Shown here: positions 23,885-33,218 of the stretch, piece by piece
How the letters are laid out: each line of letters begins with the position of its first letter
Numbering within the stretch: the stretch's first letter is position 1
Origin: Acidimicrobiaceae bacterium
GTDB lineage: Bacteria; Actinomycetota; Acidimicrobiia; Acidimicrobiales; Bog-793
Assembly: GCA_003159795.1 (NCBI GenBank)
Contig: PLPK01000083.1
Location: 1-53,776 of the forward strand
DNA length: 53,776 nt
Reading direction: 5' to 3'
Notes under the pieces: model-generated
Told to the model about the DNA's origin: nothing
Database searches by the model: none
What the model saw: the letters and a program-made list of their open reading frames with translations, nothing else
Program-made: the position numbers and the translations under genes

Positions 23885-24775
23885 TTGAGCCTCGAATTCG
23901 TGGGACTCCGCCGCCGCTACGGCGAGGTGGTCGCCCTCGACGACCTCTCGTTCGCCGTGCCCCCCGGCCAGGTCTTCGGCTTCCTCGGCCCGAACGGCGC
24001 CGGCAAGACGACGGCGATGCGGGCCGTGTTCGGCCTAGTCGACCTCGACGCCGGGAGCGTGCGCTGGCAGGGAGGCGCCATCGGGCTGGAGGAGCGCCGC
24101 CGCTTCGGCTACATGCCCGAGGAGCGGGGCCTCTACCCCGGCATGCAGATCCAGCGCCAGCTCGAGTACCTCTGCGAGCTCCACGGCCACAGCCCGGCCG
24201 ACGCCCGCCGCGCGACGGCGCACTGGCTCGAGCGCCTCGGGATCCCCGAGCGCGCCCTCGACAAGCTCGAGTCGCTCTCGCTCGGCAACCAACAACGGGT
24301 CCAGCTCGCCGCGGCACTCATCCACGACCCGGAGCTCCTCATCCTCGACGAGCCCTTCGCCGGCCTCGACCCGGTCGGCATCGACGACCTCACGGCGATC
24401 CTCACCGAGCAGGCCCGGGAGGGCCGGGGGGTGCTGTTCTCGAGCCATCAGCTCGACCTCGTCGAGGACATCTGCGAGTCGGTCGCCATCATCGACAAGG
24501 GCCGCCTCGTCGCCGAGGGGAACCTCGAGGAGCTGGAACGCCAAGGCTCACGCCGGCTCGTCGTGAAAGTCGAGGGCGACCGTGACGGCGCCTGGGCTGC
24601 CGGCCTCGAAGGCGTCGTCATCTCCCGCACCGAGGGGGGCGAGTCGCGTCTCGTCCTCGACGACGGGGTCGACAGCCAGGCGTTGCTGGCGACTGCGATG
24701 GCGGCGGGACCCGTCGTGCGGTTCGACTTCGAGAGGCGGCGCCTCTCCGAAGTCTTCCGGGAGGCCGTCAAGTGA
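23885..24775 (+). CDS. ABC transporter ATPase (NatA-like, ABC-2 exporter)
   Basis: The ~296-aa protein carries Walker A GPNGAGKTT (about 38-46), a Q-loop at YMPEERGLYPGM, signature LSLGNQQRVQ, Walker B LLILDEPFAGLD, and SSHQ. Its C-terminal ~80 residues are a DUF4162-type tail ending in FDFERRRLSEVFREAVK. The YMPEERG Q-loop is typical of NatA-type exporters for Na+ or drugs. TTG 23885 is chosen as start (LSLEFVGLRRRYG is the usual N-terminus); an ATG at 23804 would add non-conserved residues and overlap the broken gene. It overlaps the permease by 4 nt. Confidence 0.88.
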   Translation: MSLEFVGLRRRYGEVVALDDLSFAVPPGQVFGFLGPNGAGKTTAMRAVFGLVDLDAGSVRWQGGAIGLEERRRFGYMPEERGLYPGMQIQRQLEYLCELHGHSPADARRATAHWLERLGIPERALDKLESLSLGNQQRVQLAAALIHDPELLILDEPFAGLDPVGIDDLTAILTEQAREGRGVLFSSHQLDLVEDICESVAIIDKGRLVAEGNLEELERQGSRRLVVKVEGDRDGAWAAGLEGVVISRTEGGESRLVLDDGVDSQALLATAMAAGPVVRFDFERRRLSEVFREAVK

Positions 24776-26118
24776 CGGCGCTGTTCATCGCGCTCGCCGT
24801 CGTGATCGTCGCGATCCGCCTCTGGCGGCACCGCTACGTGCGCCAGACGATCGGTGCGCCGGACGATCGGCCGGATGTCGCCCGGCGCGCGGCGCGTCGG
24901 CGCGGCGACGTGGAGCTCATCGCCCGGCGCGAGGTGCACGAGCGCGTCGCGACCCGCGTGTTCAAGATCGGAACGCTCATCGTGCTGCTCGGTGTCGCCG
25001 CGGCCGTCGTCATCCCCGTCCTCAGGAGAAGCGGCACCGAGGTCGCGCCGGTCCTGCGCGTCGGCATCGTCGGCCGGTCGACGCTGCTCGCGCGCCAAAC
25101 GCTCGTCGCCGTGGGCAAGTCCCGGGACGTCCCGGTTCTGCTTCGAGACGTCGACTCGCTCGACTCCGCCAAGGCGGCGCTGCGCGCCGGGAGGATCGAC
25201 CTCGCGCTCGTCGACGACCGCTACCTCGAGGTCGCCCAGCGCTTCTCGGCCTCGGACTCCTCGACGCTCGCCACCTACACCGAGTCCGCCGCTCACTACC
25301 TCGGCGTCGAGGCCGCGCTGAGAAGCGAGGGCATCCCCGAATCGCACGTTGGCGCGATCACCCTCACATTCTCCGGGGCCAAGGGACTGCGGATCGGGGG
25401 CTTGAAGCCCGCCCACCACACCAGCGCCAACCTCATCACGGCGCTCTACGTCCTCATCCTCACCTACGTCCTGCTCACCCAGTACGGGACGTGGGTCCTG
25501 ATGGGGGTCGTCGAGGAGAAGGCGAACCGGGTCGTCGAGGTACTGCTCTCGGCCGTCTCACCTTTGCGCCTGCTCGTCGGCAAGGTGCTGGGCATCGGCC
25601 TCGTCGCGCTCGCACAGGCGGCGGCGATCGTCGCTGTCGCCCTCGCGCTCGGCGCGGCCGTCGGCTCGAACCTCGTGAAGGGCACGGCGCCCGAGCCGGT
25701 CATCGTCGGGCTCGTGTGGCTCGTCCTCGGCTACGCCTTCTACTGCTGGCTCTTCGCCGCCATCGGCTCGCTTGTCGAGCGCCAGGAGCAGGTGCAGAGC
25801 GTCGCCTTCCCCGTCCAGCTGCCGTTGCTCTTCGGCTACATCATCTCGTTCACCGCCCTCGGGGCGTCGAGCCCGTCGGCTCTCAGCATCGTCCTCGCCT
25901 ACCTGCCACCGACGGCGCCGTTCGTCATGCCGGTGCTCTTCGCCCTCGGCCAGGTGGCCTGGTGGCAGGTGGTCGCCTCGGGGCTCATCACGGCGGCGGC
26001 GACGATCGGCATGGCGCGGCTCGCCGCCGTCATCTACCGGCGCGCCATCCTGAGAACCGGCAGCTCCGTAAAGCTGAAAGAGGTTCTCCGCCGGAAGGCT
26101 CGGCCGCTCTCCGTCTGA
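24772..26118 (+). CDS. ABC-2 type permease (NatB-like)
   Basis: The 448-aa protein has an N-terminal helix (about 3-14), a second membrane segment (about 65-83) and a large extracytoplasmic domain (about 85-220). Five or six membrane helices follow in the C-terminal half, including TQYGTWVLMGVVEEKANRVVEVLLS, the EK-containing motif typical of Na+-efflux and related ABC-2 permeases. It starts at GTG 24772 within a GTGA overlap with the ATPase and must pair with it. The likely role is export of sodium, a toxic compound or a peptide. An inverted repeat follows directly after its stop. Confidence 0.87.
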   Translation: MTALFIALAVVIVAIRLWRHRYVRQTIGAPDDRPDVARRAARRRGDVELIARREVHERVATRVFKIGTLIVLLGVAAAVVIPVLRRSGTEVAPVLRVGIVGRSTLLARQTLVAVGKSRDVPVLLRDVDSLDSAKAALRAGRIDLALVDDRYLEVAQRFSASDSSTLATYTESAAHYLGVEAALRSEGIPESHVGAITLTFSGAKGLRIGGLKPAHHTSANLITALYVLILTYVLLTQYGTWVLMGVVEEKANRVVEVLLSAVSPLRLLVGKVLGIGLVALAQAAAIVAVALALGAAVGSNLVKGTAPEPVIVGLVWLVLGYAFYCWLFAAIGSLVERQEQVQSVAFPVQLPLLFGYIISFTALGASSPSALSIVLAYLPPTAPFVMPVLFALGQVAWWQVVASGLITAAATIGMARLAAVIYRRAILRTGSSVKLKEVLRRKARPLSV

Positions 26119-26119
26119 C

Positions 26120-26134
26120 CCGGCCGCAGGCCGG
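26120..26134. terminator. Compact hairpin between convergent permease and aminotransferase genes
   Basis: CCGGCC (26120-26125), a 3-base loop and GGCCGG (26129-26134) lie two bases after the permease stop and nine before the end of the convergent aminotransferase gene. It can act on both strands. There is no T-run. Confidence 0.5.
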
Positions 26135-26142
26135 ATCACAGC

Positions 26143-27504
26143 TCAGCTTTGGCCGAGCACCTCGCCGACGGCGCCCTCGAGAACGCCGAGACCGTCCAGG
26201 AGCAGCCCTTCGGGGATGACGAACGGCGGCAGCAGCCGGATGACGTTGCCCCAGGTGCCGCAGGACAGCACGATGACCCCGGCCGAGTGGCAGGCGGCGA
26301 CCACCTCGCGGGTGGCCCCGGCGTCCGGCGCGCGGTCGCCCGGGCGGACGAACTCGACGGCGAACATGGCTCCCCGCCCGCGCACGTCCCCGATCCCCGG
26401 GTACTGCGCGCGCAGCGCCCCGAGCCGGGCCGCCAGTACGCCGCCGATGCCGCGGGCGGCGGCCGGCAGGTCGAGCTCCCGCATCGTGCGGATGGCGGCG
26501 AGGGCCGCCGCACAGGCGACGGGGTTGCCCCCGTAGGTGCCGCCGAGCCCGCCGGCGTGCACAGCCCCCATCAACTCGGCCCGTCCCGTCACGGCCGCGA
26601 GCGGCATCCCGGCGGCGATCCCCTTGGCCGTGGCGACGAGGTCCGGCACGACCGCCTCGTCATCGCAGGCGAACCGGTCCCCGGTGCGGCCGAAGCCGGA
26701 CTGGACCTCGTCGGCGACGAACACGACGCCGTTCTGCCGGCACCAGGCGGCGAGCGCCGGCAGGAAGCCCGGGGCGGGGACGATGAAGCCCCCCTCACCC
26801 TGGATCGGCTCGACGACGACGCAGGCGACGCTTCCCGCCTCCACCTGCACCTCGATCTGGTCGATGGCGCGCTGCGCCGCCTCGGCACCGGTCATGCCCT
26901 CCGGGTCCCGGAACGGGTACGACACCGGCGCGCGGTAGACCTCGGGCGCGAACGGTCCGAAGCCCGCCTTGTACGGCATCGTCTTGGCGGTCATCGCCAT
27001 CGTGAGGTTGGTGCGCCCGTGGAAAGCGTGGTCGAAGACGACGACCGCCGGGCGGCCCGTGGCGTGGCGGGCGATCTTCACGGCGTTCTCGACCGCCTCG
27101 GCTCCGGAGTTGACAAGCACCGAGGTCTTGGCGTGATCGCCGGGCGTGAGCGCGTTCAGCTCCTCGCAGACCGCAACGTAGGGCTCGTAGGGGGCGACGG
27201 TAAAGCAGGTGTGGGTGAAGCGGGCGACCTGCTCGCGCACCGCCTCGACGACGTATGGCGCGGCGTGGCCGACACCGGTGACTGCGATGCCGGAGCCGAG
27301 GTCGATGAAGCGGTTCCCGTCGACGTCCTCGACGACGGCGCCGGAGGCCCGCTCGACGTAGGCGGGGAACGAGGATGAGGCTCCCGGCGCGACGGCGGCG
27401 AGGCGCCGGGCGGCGAGCTCCCGCGAGCGGGGACCGGGGATCTCCGTCACGAGCTCGCGCGATTGGGGCACGCCATCCACCGCCATGACCTCGTCGTCAC
27501 CCAC
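26143..27504 (-). CDS. gabT: 4-aminobutyrate aminotransferase
   Basis: The enzyme transfers the amino group of GABA to 2-oxoglutarate, giving succinic semialdehyde. The 453-aa class III aminotransferase shows NSGAEAVENAVKIAR (PLP phosphate site), FDHAFHGRTNLTMAMT, EPIQGEGGFIVP, the PLP-pairing Asp in VFVADEVQSGFGRTG and the Schiff-base Lys in ATAKGIAAGMPL. Start GTG 27504 is chosen because AGGGGG lies 6 nt upstream; ATG 27486 is the alternative. The frame runs open far into the neighbouring gene without coding there. It follows the aldehyde dehydrogenase gene by 23 nt on the same strand, completing a putrescine-to-GABA-to-semialdehyde route. Confidence 0.9.
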   Translation of the reverse strand: MGDDEVMAVDGVPQSRELVTEIPGPRSRELAARRLAAVAPGASSSFPAYVERASGAVVEDVDGNRFIDLGSGIAVTGVGHAAPYVVEAVREQVARFTHTCFTVAPYEPYVAVCEELNALTPGDHAKTSVLVNSGAEAVENAVKIARHATGRPAVVVFDHAFHGRTNLTMAMTAKTMPYKAGFGPFAPEVYRAPVSYPFRDPEGMTGAEAAQRAIDQIEVQVEAGSVACVVVEPIQGEGGFIVPAPGFLPALAAWCRQNGVVFVADEVQSGFGRTGDRFACDDEAVVPDLVATAKGIAAGMPLAAVTGRAELMGAVHAGGLGGTYGGNPVACAAALAAIRTMRELDLPAAARGIGGVLAARLGALRAQYPGIGDVRGRGAMFAVEFVRPGDRAPDAGATREVVAACHSAGVIVLSCGTWGNVIRLLPPFVIPEGLLLDGLGVLEGAVGEVLGQS

Positions 27505-27527
27505 CGTCGACCCCCTGTCTCGTCGCC

Positions 27528-28982
27528 TCACTCGCCGATGTAGTGCATCACGTGCTTGATGCGGGTGTAGTCCTCGAAGCCGTAGACCGAGAGGTCCTTG
27601 CCGTAACCGGAGGCCTTGAAGCCGCCGTGCGGCATCTCGGCGACGACCGGGATGTGGGTGTTCACCCACACCGCGCCGAAGTCCAGCGCCTTCGTCATCC
27701 GCATCGCGCGGGCGTGGTCCCGTGTCCACACACTCGAAGCGAGGCCGAAGCGCACACCGTTCGCCCAGGCGATCGCCTCGTCCTCCGACCCGAAGCGCTG
27801 CACGGTGATCACCGGGCCGAAGATCTCCTCCTGGATCATCTCGTCGTCCTGGTGCAGCCCGTCGACGACCGTCGGCGCGAAGAAGTACCCCCGCTGACCC
27901 AACCGGCCACCACCGACCAGCACCTCGGCGTGGGCGGGCACGCGCTCCAAGAATCCCGAAACGACCGCGAGCTGGTTGGCGCTGACGAGGGGCCCGTAGT
28001 CGGCATCCAGGACCTCGATCCCGGCAGTCTTCGTCGCGGCGGCCCTCGCGACGAGGGCGGCGACGAAGTCGTCGTGGATCCGGGGTCCGGCGAGCACCCT
28101 GGTCGCCGACGTGCAGTCCTGCCCGGCGTTGAAGTAGCCGGCGAGAGAGATCCCCGCGGCGGCGGCCTCGACGTCGGCGTCGTCGAAGACGACGACCGGC
28201 GCCTTGCCCCCGAGCTCGAGGTGGACGCGCTTCAACCCCTGGGCCGCTGCGGTGGCGACCTCGATGCCGGCACGCACGCTGCCGGTGATCGAGACCATCG
28301 CCGGCGTCTCGTGGGCAACGAGCGCCCGACCGGTGTCGCGATCGCCGCAGACGACGTTGAAGACGCCGGGGGGGAGGTGCTCGGCCATCAGCTCGGCCAT
28401 GTACAACGTCGAGGCGGGAGTGGTGTGCGAGGGCTTCAGCACCATCGTGTTCCCGGCCGCCAGGGCTGGGGCCCACTTCCAGACGGCCATCATCGCCGGG
28501 TAGTTCCAGGGCGTGATCGCGGCGCAGACCCCGACCGGTTCGCGGCGCACATACGACGTGTAGTTCGCCATGTACTCGCCGGCCGACCGGCCGCTCAGCA
28601 GGCGCGCCGCGGCGGCGAAGAAACGGATCTGGTCGACGAGCGGCGGGATCTCCTCGGACTTTGTCACGGCCACCGGCTTGCCGGTGTCCTCGCACTCGAT
28701 CCGCACCAGCTCGTCGGCGTGCGCGGCGATCGTGTCGGCGATGCGCAGCAGCGCCAGGCTCCGCTCCGCAGGCGTGGCGTCGCGCCACGCCGGGAACGCC
28801 GCCGCGGCGGCGGCGAAGGCTGCGTCGACGTCGACGTCCCGCGACAGCGGCGCCGAGGCGTACGCCTCCCCCGTCGAGGGATTGAGGACCGCGGTCTTCT
28901 CGCCACCCTGGGCGGCCACGTGCCTGCCACCGACGAAGTTCGCAAGCTCGTGAAGCGACGGTGATTTGGTCGATGGGCTCAC
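27528..28982 (-). CDS. Aldehyde dehydrogenase, probably gamma-aminobutyraldehyde dehydrogenase
   Basis: The 484-aa NAD(P)-dependent ALDH has the catalytic Cys in FNAGQDCTSATRV, the general-base Glu in LELGGKAP, the cofactor segment ITGSVRAG and ITPWNYPAMMAVWKWAPALAAG typical of the family. Similarity of the motif set to PatD/PuuC types and the neighbouring aminotransferase suggest oxidation of 4-aminobutanal to GABA. Start GTG 28982 has GGGGAGG 5 nt upstream; a longer open frame is not coding. The 150-nt gap to the divergent epimerase gene contains TGTATAAC (29012-29019), the most AT-rich and promoter-like stretch there. Confidence 0.88.
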   Translation of the reverse strand: MSPSTKSPSLHELANFVGGRHVAAQGGEKTAVLNPSTGEAYASAPLSRDVDVDAAFAAAAAAFPAWRDATPAERSLALLRIADTIAAHADELVRIECEDTGKPVAVTKSEEIPPLVDQIRFFAAAARLLSGRSAGEYMANYTSYVRREPVGVCAAITPWNYPAMMAVWKWAPALAAGNTMVLKPSHTTPASTLYMAELMAEHLPPGVFNVVCGDRDTGRALVAHETPAMVSITGSVRAGIEVATAAAQGLKRVHLELGGKAPVVVFDDADVEAAAAGISLAGYFNAGQDCTSATRVLAGPRIHDDFVAALVARAAATKTAGIEVLDADYGPLVSANQLAVVSGFLERVPAHAEVLVGGGRLGQRGYFFAPTVVDGLHQDDEMIQEEIFGPVITVQRFGSEDEAIAWANGVRFGLASSVWTRDHARAMRMTKALDFGAVWVNTHIPVVAEMPHGGFKASGYGKDLSVYGFEDYTRIKHVMHYIGE

Positions 28983-29132
28983 GGCACCTCCCCTACTGGT
29001 CGGGAGGCGAGTGTATAACTGGCCCACTCGCCTTTCCGGGCCGACGAAACCCCGGCCAAGGAGAAGTTCACTGCATTCAGGTTCGGTGCCACGACCGGCG
29101 GGTTCCCCGGCCGGCGGACGACGGGAGCGACG

Positions 29133-30242
29133 ATGGCCAGGACGAAGGACAACGTGACTCAGCCGGCAACCCAGACGGCCGCGCGCGCGGTGCTCGCCCC
29201 CGGCGAACGGGTCGCCGTCACCGGGGCGAGCGGCTTCATCGGCTCGGCGATCACCCGGGCGCTCGTCGCGCGCGGCGTCGATGTCGCGGCCCTCGTGGAG
29301 CCCGGCATCGGGCACGCCAGCCTCGACGGGCTCGCGGTCGAGGTCATCGAGGCGGACGTGCGCGACGCCGCGGCGATGAAGCAGGCGATCGAGGGAGCAC
29401 GCACCGTCTTCCACGTCGCCGCCGTCTACCGCTTCTGGGCTCCGGACCCGGCGGCGTTCTACCGCGTGAATGTCGAAGGCACCCGCAACGTCCTCGAGGC
29501 GGCGCGGTCCGCCGGCTGCGAGCTCGTCGTCTACACGAGCTCGGTCGGCACGCTGGGACTCGAGAACGTCGCCGAGCGCGGATCCGCCGACGAGACCTGC
29601 GCCCCCCACGTCGACCACCTCTTCGGTCTCTACAAGCAGTCAAAGTACGTCGCCGAGCACGAGGTACTGCGCGCGACAGCGCTCGGCGCGCCGGTCACCC
29701 TCGTGCTGCCAACGACGCCGCTGGGGCCCGGCGACCACACGCCGACCCCGACCGGCAAGCTCGTCGTTGACTACCTCAACGGCCGGATGCCCGCCTGGTT
29801 CGACACCGCCCTCAACATCGTCGACGTCGATGACGTCGCCGCCGGGCACCTCCTCGCCGCTGAGCACGGTGTTATCGGCCGCAGCTACATCGTCGGCGGC
29901 GAGAATATGGAGCTGCGCGAGATCCTGGCCGAGCTCGCGGCGTGCACCGGACTCCCGGAGCCACGCTTCCGGGTGCCCCGCCCGGCCGCCCTCGCCGCCG
30001 CCTGGGTCTCCGAGATCGTCGAGGGGAGGCTCTTGCGGCGCGCCCCGCACGTCCCCCTCGAGGGGGCGCGCATGGCCTCGACCCGGATGGTGTTCAGCGA
30101 CGCCCGGGCGCGGCGCGAGCTCGGCTACCAGTCCCGGCCCGCCGCCGAGGCGATCGAGCGCTCGGCGCGCTGGTTCGCCGAGAACGGCTACGTCTCCGAC
30201 AAGCGTCTCGCCGCCATCCACTGGCGGCGGGACGGCGCCTAA
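29133..30242 (+). CDS. hpnA: NAD-dependent epimerase, hopanoid-associated HpnA-like
   Basis: The 369-aa extended short-chain dehydrogenase shows the Rossmann motif TGASGFIG (about 30-37) and the Tyr-x3-Lys pair in LYKQSKYVAE. The diagnostic stretch is PTTPLGPGDHTPTPTGKLVV followed by DYLNGRMPAWFDTALNIVDV and GRSYIVGGENMELREIL, which closely follows the HpnA pattern. HpnA proteins occur beside hopanoid genes and are thought to act on a sugar nucleotide. No squalene-hopene cyclase or other hpn gene is in the window, so the role here is open. Start ATG 29133 follows GGGAG. About 20 extra residues precede the Rossmann fold. Confidence 0.8.
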   Translation: MARTKDNVTQPATQTAARAVLAPGERVAVTGASGFIGSAITRALVARGVDVAALVEPGIGHASLDGLAVEVIEADVRDAAAMKQAIEGARTVFHVAAVYRFWAPDPAAFYRVNVEGTRNVLEAARSAGCELVVYTSSVGTLGLENVAERGSADETCAPHVDHLFGLYKQSKYVAEHEVLRATALGAPVTLVLPTTPLGPGDHTPTPTGKLVVDYLNGRMPAWFDTALNIVDVDDVAAGHLLAAEHGVIGRSYIVGGENMELREILAELAACTGLPEPRFRVPRPAALAAAWVSEIVEGRLLRRAPHVPLEGARMASTRMVFSDARARRELGYQSRPAAEAIERSARWFAENGYVSDKRLAAIHWRRDGA

Positions 30243-30254
30243 CGGGGTCGGCCC

Positions 30255-31643
30255 CTACCCCATCGACGAGCGTGCGACCCGCTCGACCGCCGAGGAGACC
30301 GCCGGGGCGACCGCCGGGTTGAATACCGTCGGGATGATGTAGGCGGGCGAGAGCTCCTCCTCGGTGACGACGGCGGCGAGCGCGCGGCCGGCCTCGAGCT
30401 TCATCTCCTCGGTGACCTTCTTGGCGCCGACGTTCAGGAGCCCCCGAAAGAACCCCGGGAAGACGAGCACGTTATTGATCTGGTTCGGCTCGTCGCTGCG
30501 CCCGGTGGCGACAACGGCGGCGTAGCGCCGCGCGATCTCGGAGTCGACCTCCGGCGTCGGATTGGCGAGAGCGAAGACGATGGCGTCCTTGCCGAGCTTG
30601 GCGAGGTGCTCCTCGGTGACGAGGTTCGGGCCCGAGACGCCGATCAGGACGTCGGCGGCGTCGACCGCCTCGGCGATCCCGCCGACGCGCCCCTCGCGGT
30701 TTGTGTGGGTCGCGATCCACCTCCGCGGCTCGTCGAGACTAGGAGTGCTCTCGGCGAGAACGCCGCGGCGGTTGAGGGTGACCACATCGCCGACGCCCTC
30801 GGCGAGCAACAGCTTGGTGACGGCGACCCCTGCCGCGCCGATGCCGAGGACCACGACGCGCACGTCTTTCATCTGCTTGCCGACGACGCGCAGCGCGTTC
30901 GTCAGCGCCGCGAAGACGACGACCGCCGTGCCGTGCTGGTCGTCGTGGAAGACCGGGATGTCGAGTTTCGCCCGCAGCCGCTCCTCGACCTCGAAGCAAC
31001 GGGGCGCGGCGATGTCCTCGAGGTTGATCCCGCCAAAACCCGGCGCGATGCACTCGACGATCCGGACGATCTCGTCGGTATCCTGGGTCGCGAGGCAGAT
31101 CGGCCAGGCGTCGACCCCGGCGAACCGCTTGAACAGGAGAGCCTTGCCCTCCATCACCGGCATCGCGGCCTCCGGGCCGATGTTGCCGAGCCCGAGGACG
31201 GCAGTGCCGTCCGTCACGACGGCGACGGTGTTGCACTTGATCGTGAATTTGCGCACCGCCGAGGGGTCCTTAGCGATGGCCATCGAGACCCGGCCGACAC
31301 CGGGGGTGTAGGCCATCGAGAGGTCGTCCCTGGTCTGCAGGGGCACGCGGGAGGCGATCTCGAGCTTGCCCCCGAGGTGGAGCAGCATTGTCCGGTCGCT
31401 CATCGCCCGGACGTGCGCCCCGTCCACCGCCTCGACTGCCGCGGTCAGGCGCTCGGCGTGGCCCTCGTCAAAGGCGTTGCACGCCATATCGACGACGAGG
31501 GCGTCGCCGCGGGACTCGACAACGTCGAGCGCCGTCACGACACCGCCGGCGTCACCGACGGCGGTTGTGATCGCGCCGATCCCATGGGGGTCGGCGAGCT
31601 CGACCTGCATCGTGATCGAGAACGAGGCGCTCGGGGCGCTCAT
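30255..31643 (-). CDS. NAD-dependent malic enzyme with N-terminal ACT domain
   Basis: The enzyme decarboxylates malate to pyruvate. Residues 5-80 form an ACT-type regulatory domain (SITMQVELADPHGIGAITTA). The malic domain then shows the catalytic Tyr in MAYTPGVG, NTVAVVTDGTAVLGLGNIGP, Lys in EGKALLFKRF and the metal-binding FHDDQHGTA. The NAD-binding domain has VVVLGIGAAGVAVTKLLL. The length of 462 aa is that of the small bacterial form plus the ACT domain. GGAGGTG precedes ATG 31643. ACT domains usually bind amino acids, so allosteric control is likely. It stands alone, ending 12 nt from the convergent epimerase. Confidence 0.93.
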   Translation of the reverse strand: MSAPSASFSITMQVELADPHGIGAITTAVGDAGGVVTALDVVESRGDALVVDMACNAFDEGHAERLTAAVEAVDGAHVRAMSDRTMLLHLGGKLEIASRVPLQTRDDLSMAYTPGVGRVSMAIAKDPSAVRKFTIKCNTVAVVTDGTAVLGLGNIGPEAAMPVMEGKALLFKRFAGVDAWPICLATQDTDEIVRIVECIAPGFGGINLEDIAAPRCFEVEERLRAKLDIPVFHDDQHGTAVVVFAALTNALRVVGKQMKDVRVVVLGIGAAGVAVTKLLLAEGVGDVVTLNRRGVLAESTPSLDEPRRWIATHTNREGRVGGIAEAVDAADVLIGVSGPNLVTEEHLAKLGKDAIVFALANPTPEVDSEIARRYAAVVATGRSDEPNQINNVLVFPGFFRGLLNVGAKKVTEEMKLEAGRALAAVVTEEELSPAYIIPTVFNPAVAPAVSSAVERVARSSMG

Positions 31644-31914
31644 CGCACACCTCCGGAACTCGTGACGCCCTCCCCCGGCAAGGTGTCGGCCGGATCAGCA
31701 CTGGGAACGCCGTCCCGCAGGCGGGACAATTCGACAAGGTTGGGGCGCATCACCCCAGGGTAGGACCAAAGCGCGCCGAGCGGCTAGGCATCCGCCGGGT
31801 CTCCCCGATACTGTCGCCATCCGTCTCCCCGCCACGCCAGCGAGGCGGAACCTCCTGGCACCACCCGACGAACGCACCCCCGAGACGCCTTACACGCGAG
31901 GACAAACAACAGCG

Positions 31915-32100
31915 TTGTATTTTAGGATGCTTCGGAGCTTCGCGAACTACAGCGGTCCCCAAGCCTTCGGTGCTTTCGGTCTTGAAGATGCTTGGGTTGT
32001 TGCTCCTCAGGAGAAAGACACGCCTTTTCCTGCTGAGCTGTGGCGGACGACGGATGGCGGTCGAGCCTGGACGGAGGTTCAGGTGGAAACGACCAACTAA
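31915..32100 (+). pseudogene. C-terminal fragment of a BNR-repeat (Asp-box) protein
   Basis: About 61 residues remain, ending WRTTDGGRAWTEVQVETTN. The last 25 match in pattern the end of the intact lipoprotein at 33219-34352 (WRTTDGGRSWQQVKTP), including an Asp-box. There is no signal peptide, ribosome site or upstream propeller sequence: 271 nt of apparently non-coding DNA precede it. The simplest reading is the surviving 3' end of a deleted paralogue. GC content is lower than average here, as in the rest of this accessory stretch. Confidence 0.55.
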
Positions 32101-32228
32101 GCGCGGCCAGATATCACCTCAACCGCCGGGACTGCTCTCCACTTCCCTTGCGACGAGGTCGTTGGCCTCTATCGTTCACTCGGGTCCGAGCTCACGCAGT
32201 TCGGAGAGTCGAGAGAAGGAAGCCAGCC

Positions 32229-32609
32229 ATGGACAGCAAAGACCTCCTGGGCCAAGTGGCAGAGAACCTTTCAGTTCGCCGAGCCTTCGGTACCGCCTAC
32301 GAGATGGACGGACTCCTCGTTATCCCTGTGGCGCTCGTAGCGGGAGGAGGCGGGGGAGGCGAAGGGATGGCTCCGCAAAGTGCCGACACTGGTGGGTGCG
32401 ACGGCACCGTGCCGAGCGGGTCCGGCGGAGGCTTCGGTGGCCTGGTTCTCCCGATGGGGACTTACGTCGTGAAAGATGGCAGCGTCCGTTTCGTGCCGGC
32501 AGTGGATGTGACGGTGATCGTGTTGGCAGGTCTCAGCCTGGCTCGACTACTTGTCCGCTCTCGTGGACGCAGCCTGCGACGACGCGCGCACGCTCACGAC
32601 TCACGCTGA
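32229..32609 (+). CDS. GerW (YtfJ)-family protein
   Basis: The 126-aa protein starts at ATG 32229 after AAGGA. It shows the family pattern: LLGQVAENLSVRRAFGTAYEMDG, then VIPVALVAGGGGGG, a Gly-rich block SGGGFGG, and TYVVKDGSVRFVPAVDVTVIVLAG. The C-terminus is basic. GerW was named from Bacillus spores, but homologues are common in non-sporulating Actinomycetota, so sporulation should not be assumed. An apparent upstream extension of the frame has no family similarity. It overlaps by 9 nt the end of a small gene on the other strand. Confidence 0.8.
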   Translation: MDSKDLLGQVAENLSVRRAFGTAYEMDGLLVIPVALVAGGGGGGEGMAPQSADTGGCDGTVPSGSGGGFGGLVLPMGTYVVKDGSVRFVPAVDVTVIVLAGLSLARLLVRSRGRSLRRRAHAHDSR

Positions 32610-32801
32610 TTTGAACGAGCACCTCATTCGGTGCCCCGAACTGCCGGTTGTGCCCAGTTCGGTGGCCTGTGCCCAGGCCCCCGGTGGCGTTTCCCGACCG
32701 GCAGCAACGATCTCAAGCCCGCTCGCTCCCGCCAGTGACGGGAAACCGAGCACCACTGCCGCGGAAATCATCACAGCGGCAAAGCCATTGACTCGCTGCA
32801 T
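32601..32801 (-). CDS. Small secreted peptide of unknown function
   Basis: The 66-aa product has ATG 32801 preceded by AGGAAGG 6 nt upstream. Residues 1-27 form a clear signal peptide (MQRVNGFAAVMISAAVVLG, cleavage near AGASG). The ~40-residue mature part has only one cysteine and no known motif. It ends convergently inside the 3' end of the GerW-like gene. The good ribosome site and signal peptide support reality; lack of recognised relatives lowers confidence. Confidence 0.5.
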   Translation of the reverse strand: MQRVNGFAAVMISAAVVLGFPSLAGASGLEIVAAGRETPPGAWAQATELGTTGSSGHRMRCSFKSA

Positions 32802-33218
32802 GATCACACCTTCCTCTTGGCTGGAGGTGTACCTGCCGACGAAGCAGCACCTCAAGAGTGGCAGGGCCGCCGGTTCCCTCGGGTGTCCTCGACCTCGGCG
32901 CCGCCGCGGTCACACCTTGCCACCTTCTCGTCCTCCCGTGAGAGAAAATCACCTCTGCTCCTTATTGTGCTGCCGTTCCTCCCGCCTTTCCGGTCGGCGC
33001 TTGGTGCGCCGCCCCGCCGCCCCGTGGCCCTCTGTCCGCCACCCCGGGGACCTACCACCCAGCCCCTTGGCGATGTGTGGGCGAACGTAGGCGCCTCTGT
33101 CGAGATCCTCCGGTTGTCCCGTGTCTGCCTCCGAAGGCGCTCCCCGCGTTGCTGGCGGGCTTCTGACGGTGCTCTTGGCGTCTGGGGCGCGAACCCAACC
33201 GTGGACTTTGGTGAGACC
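32802..33218. other. 417-nt gap upstream of the lipoprotein pair
   Basis: The frame of the downstream lipoprotein is open through this gap, but its translation is Arg/Pro/Ser-rich without domain character, and the lipoprotein signal begins only at 33219. I see no RNA gene or clear promoter. Confidence 0.5.

Noticed and set aside
27505-28788. N-terminal extension of the aminotransferase frame into the aldehyde dehydrogenase gene
   Set aside because: The extension is Arg-rich and unrelated to aminotransferases; the start has a ribosome site at 27504.
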